Below, piece after piece: positions 63,115 to 64,000 of a stretch of DNA of 64,000 nucleotides. The notes under the pieces were generated by a model. It ran no database searches. It was not told the DNA's origin and saw only the letters and a list, made by a program, of their open reading frames with translations. Location of the stretch: the NCBI RefSeq assembly GCF_040760005.1, contig NZ_CP099760.1, forward strand, positions 4,025,501-4,089,500. The letters run 5' to 3'. Position numbers and translations under genes: made by a program. The first letter of the stretch is position 1. Each line of letters begins with the position of its first letter. This DNA is from Pseudomonas sp. stari2. GTDB taxonomy: Bacteria > Pseudomonadota > Gammaproteobacteria > Pseudomonadales > Pseudomonadaceae.

Positions 63115-64000
63115 GAAGAAGTGGCACCGCTGGAAGATACGGAAGGTGTCGGGGCGACGGCTTTGGTGGTGCTGATCAGCCATAGCGCACGGATGGAAAT
63201 CCAGATCATGGTGAGGATCGCGATCACCGCGATCAGCATGAACACATCGTTATAGGCCAGTACGTTGGCCTCGCGGGTGGCGGCGTTGGCCAGGCTGCGA
63301 ATGCCTTGCAGGTTGCGCAGGCTCGGGTCCGCTATCAGGGAGCCGACCGCCGAACCGCCGCTCTGCACCCGGGCGGCCACCAACGGGTCGGACAGCACCA
63401 GTTGCTCGACGATATGGCTGGAATGAAACTTCTCGCGAACGATCTGGAACGTACCCAGCAACGCCGCGCCGATCAGGCCGCCAAGGTTGTTGCAGATCCC
63501 GAACAACACCGAAAAGCTCACCAGATTGCGCGGGTTGGTCAGCACGTTGCGCGTGCCGAGGACCATGGTCGGGCCGAGGAAAAAGGTACTGCCGAAGGCC
63601 AGCAGGAACTGGCTGAAATACAGGTTTTCCGGGCGAGTCAGGTTGTTCGAGGAACTGTCGATGATCGAACCGGTGGCCATCAACGCCAGCGAGACGATCA
63701 GCGGCATCAGCAGGTGTTTCGGGTCGATGGTCAGCGCACTGGTCAACAGCCCGGCGACGCTGCCGATCAGCATCACGACATACAGGCTATGAAGTTGCTG
63801 GCTGCTCATGTTCAGGTTTTGCATGAAACCCACGGCGCCGGTGGACTGCTCCGAGGTCACCATGCGAATCAGGATCACCGCGAGTGCCAGGCGGATCATC
63901 ACACCGCTGCCGAGCCAGCGGGTCATCAGCATTGGGTTGCTGCGGTTGTGCTCGATGGCCAGTCCCGCGAGGATCAGGGCAATCGACGCAGCGAGGGCAA
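63111..64000 (-). CDS. MFS drug transporter, DHA2/EmrB type (C-terminal part)
   Basis: The visible 296 residues cover roughly the second half of a 14-helix DHA2-family proton antiporter; the start lies beyond the right edge. Membrane segments such as MIRLALAVILIRMV, LHSLYVVMLIGSVAGLLTSALT, and the terminal IAVIAILTMIWISIRALWLI are evident, and the frame continues unbroken to base 64000. It is coupled to the EmrA-type adaptor downstream, the usual pairing for a multidrug or fatty-acid pump. Confidence 0.85.
   Translation of the reverse strand, partial: ALAASIALILAGLAIEHNRSNPMLMTRWLGSGVMIRLALAVILIRMVTSEQSTGAVGFMQNLNMSSQQLHSLYVVMLIGSVAGLLTSALTIDPKHLLMPLIVSLALMATGSIIDSSSNNLTRPENLYFSQFLLAFGSTFFLGPTMVLGTRNVLTNPRNLVSFSVLFGICNNLGGLIGAALLGTFQIVREKFHSSHIVEQLVLSDPLVAARVQSGGSAVGSLIADPSLRNLQGIRSLANAATREANVLAYNDVFMLIAVIAILTMIWISIRALWLISTTKAVAPTPSVSSSGATSS

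Overview
The window is chromosomal DNA of a fluorescent Pseudomonas, most likely of the P. fluorescens group. The evidence is high GC with strong G/C third-codon bias, an Anr-box-driven universal stress protein, a Pseudomonas-type AcnB with a GTG start, a DUF1652 protein, REP-like hairpins (GTGGGAGC and GATCGTTCCCACG families) and a structured intergenic repeat, and a type VI secretion cluster ordered like HSI-III of P. aeruginosa. No rRNA, tRNA, CRISPR array, complete insertion sequence or prophage was found.

Layout. 0-12.4 kb is core or housekeeping: an RstA-like response regulator with the 5' end of its sensor kinase, miaE, a tandem UspA protein, a DUF1289 protein, acnB with a long structured leader, a SulP transporter, a ParB-like protein, an SdaC-type amino-acid transporter, two tiny membrane proteins, a tautomerase and a D-2-hydroxyacid dehydrogenase. 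12.4-33.1 kb is one complete T6SS: tssA-M-L-K-J leftward and tssB-C-hcp-E-F-G-clpV rightward from a shared promoter region, then two uncharacterised cargo candidates (a GIY-YIG-like protein and a protein with a Cys-His-Asp signature), vgrG, a MORN-repeat protein and a convergent DUF4280 PAAR-like protein. 33.3-37 kb holds an APH-fold kinase plus SDR pair, a TRIC-type membrane protein, a proline-rich lipoprotein, about 650 bp of dispersed repeats and a DUF1652 protein.

37-51.8 kb is a catabolic island: a triple-PAS/LuxR regulator, two LysR regulators, an IorAB-type molybdenum hydroxylase, then a co-directional operon of two tandem ACMSD-like amidohydrolases (the first lacking the N-terminal HxH metal ligands), UbiD, UbiX, a CobW GTPase, an NCS2 nucleobase transporter and a guanine/8-oxoguanine-deaminase-like enzyme. 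I infer breakdown of an N-heterocyclic (purine- or pyrimidine-like) carboxylate; the substrate is unknown.

51.9-60.1 kb is the reductive pyrimidine pathway: beta-ureidopropionase-type hydrolase and NCS1 transporter leftward, dihydropyrimidinase, PreT and PreA rightward, and a RutR-like TetR regulator, with operator-like inverted repeats in the divergent promoter. 60.2-64 kb has a GNAT acetyltransferase, copC-copD and an EmrA/EmrB-type efflux pair cut off by the window end.

The strongest leads are the T6SS cargo pair, the degenerate/intact amidohydrolase pair inside the UbiD-UbiX-CobW operon, the acnB leader and the structured intergenic repeat.
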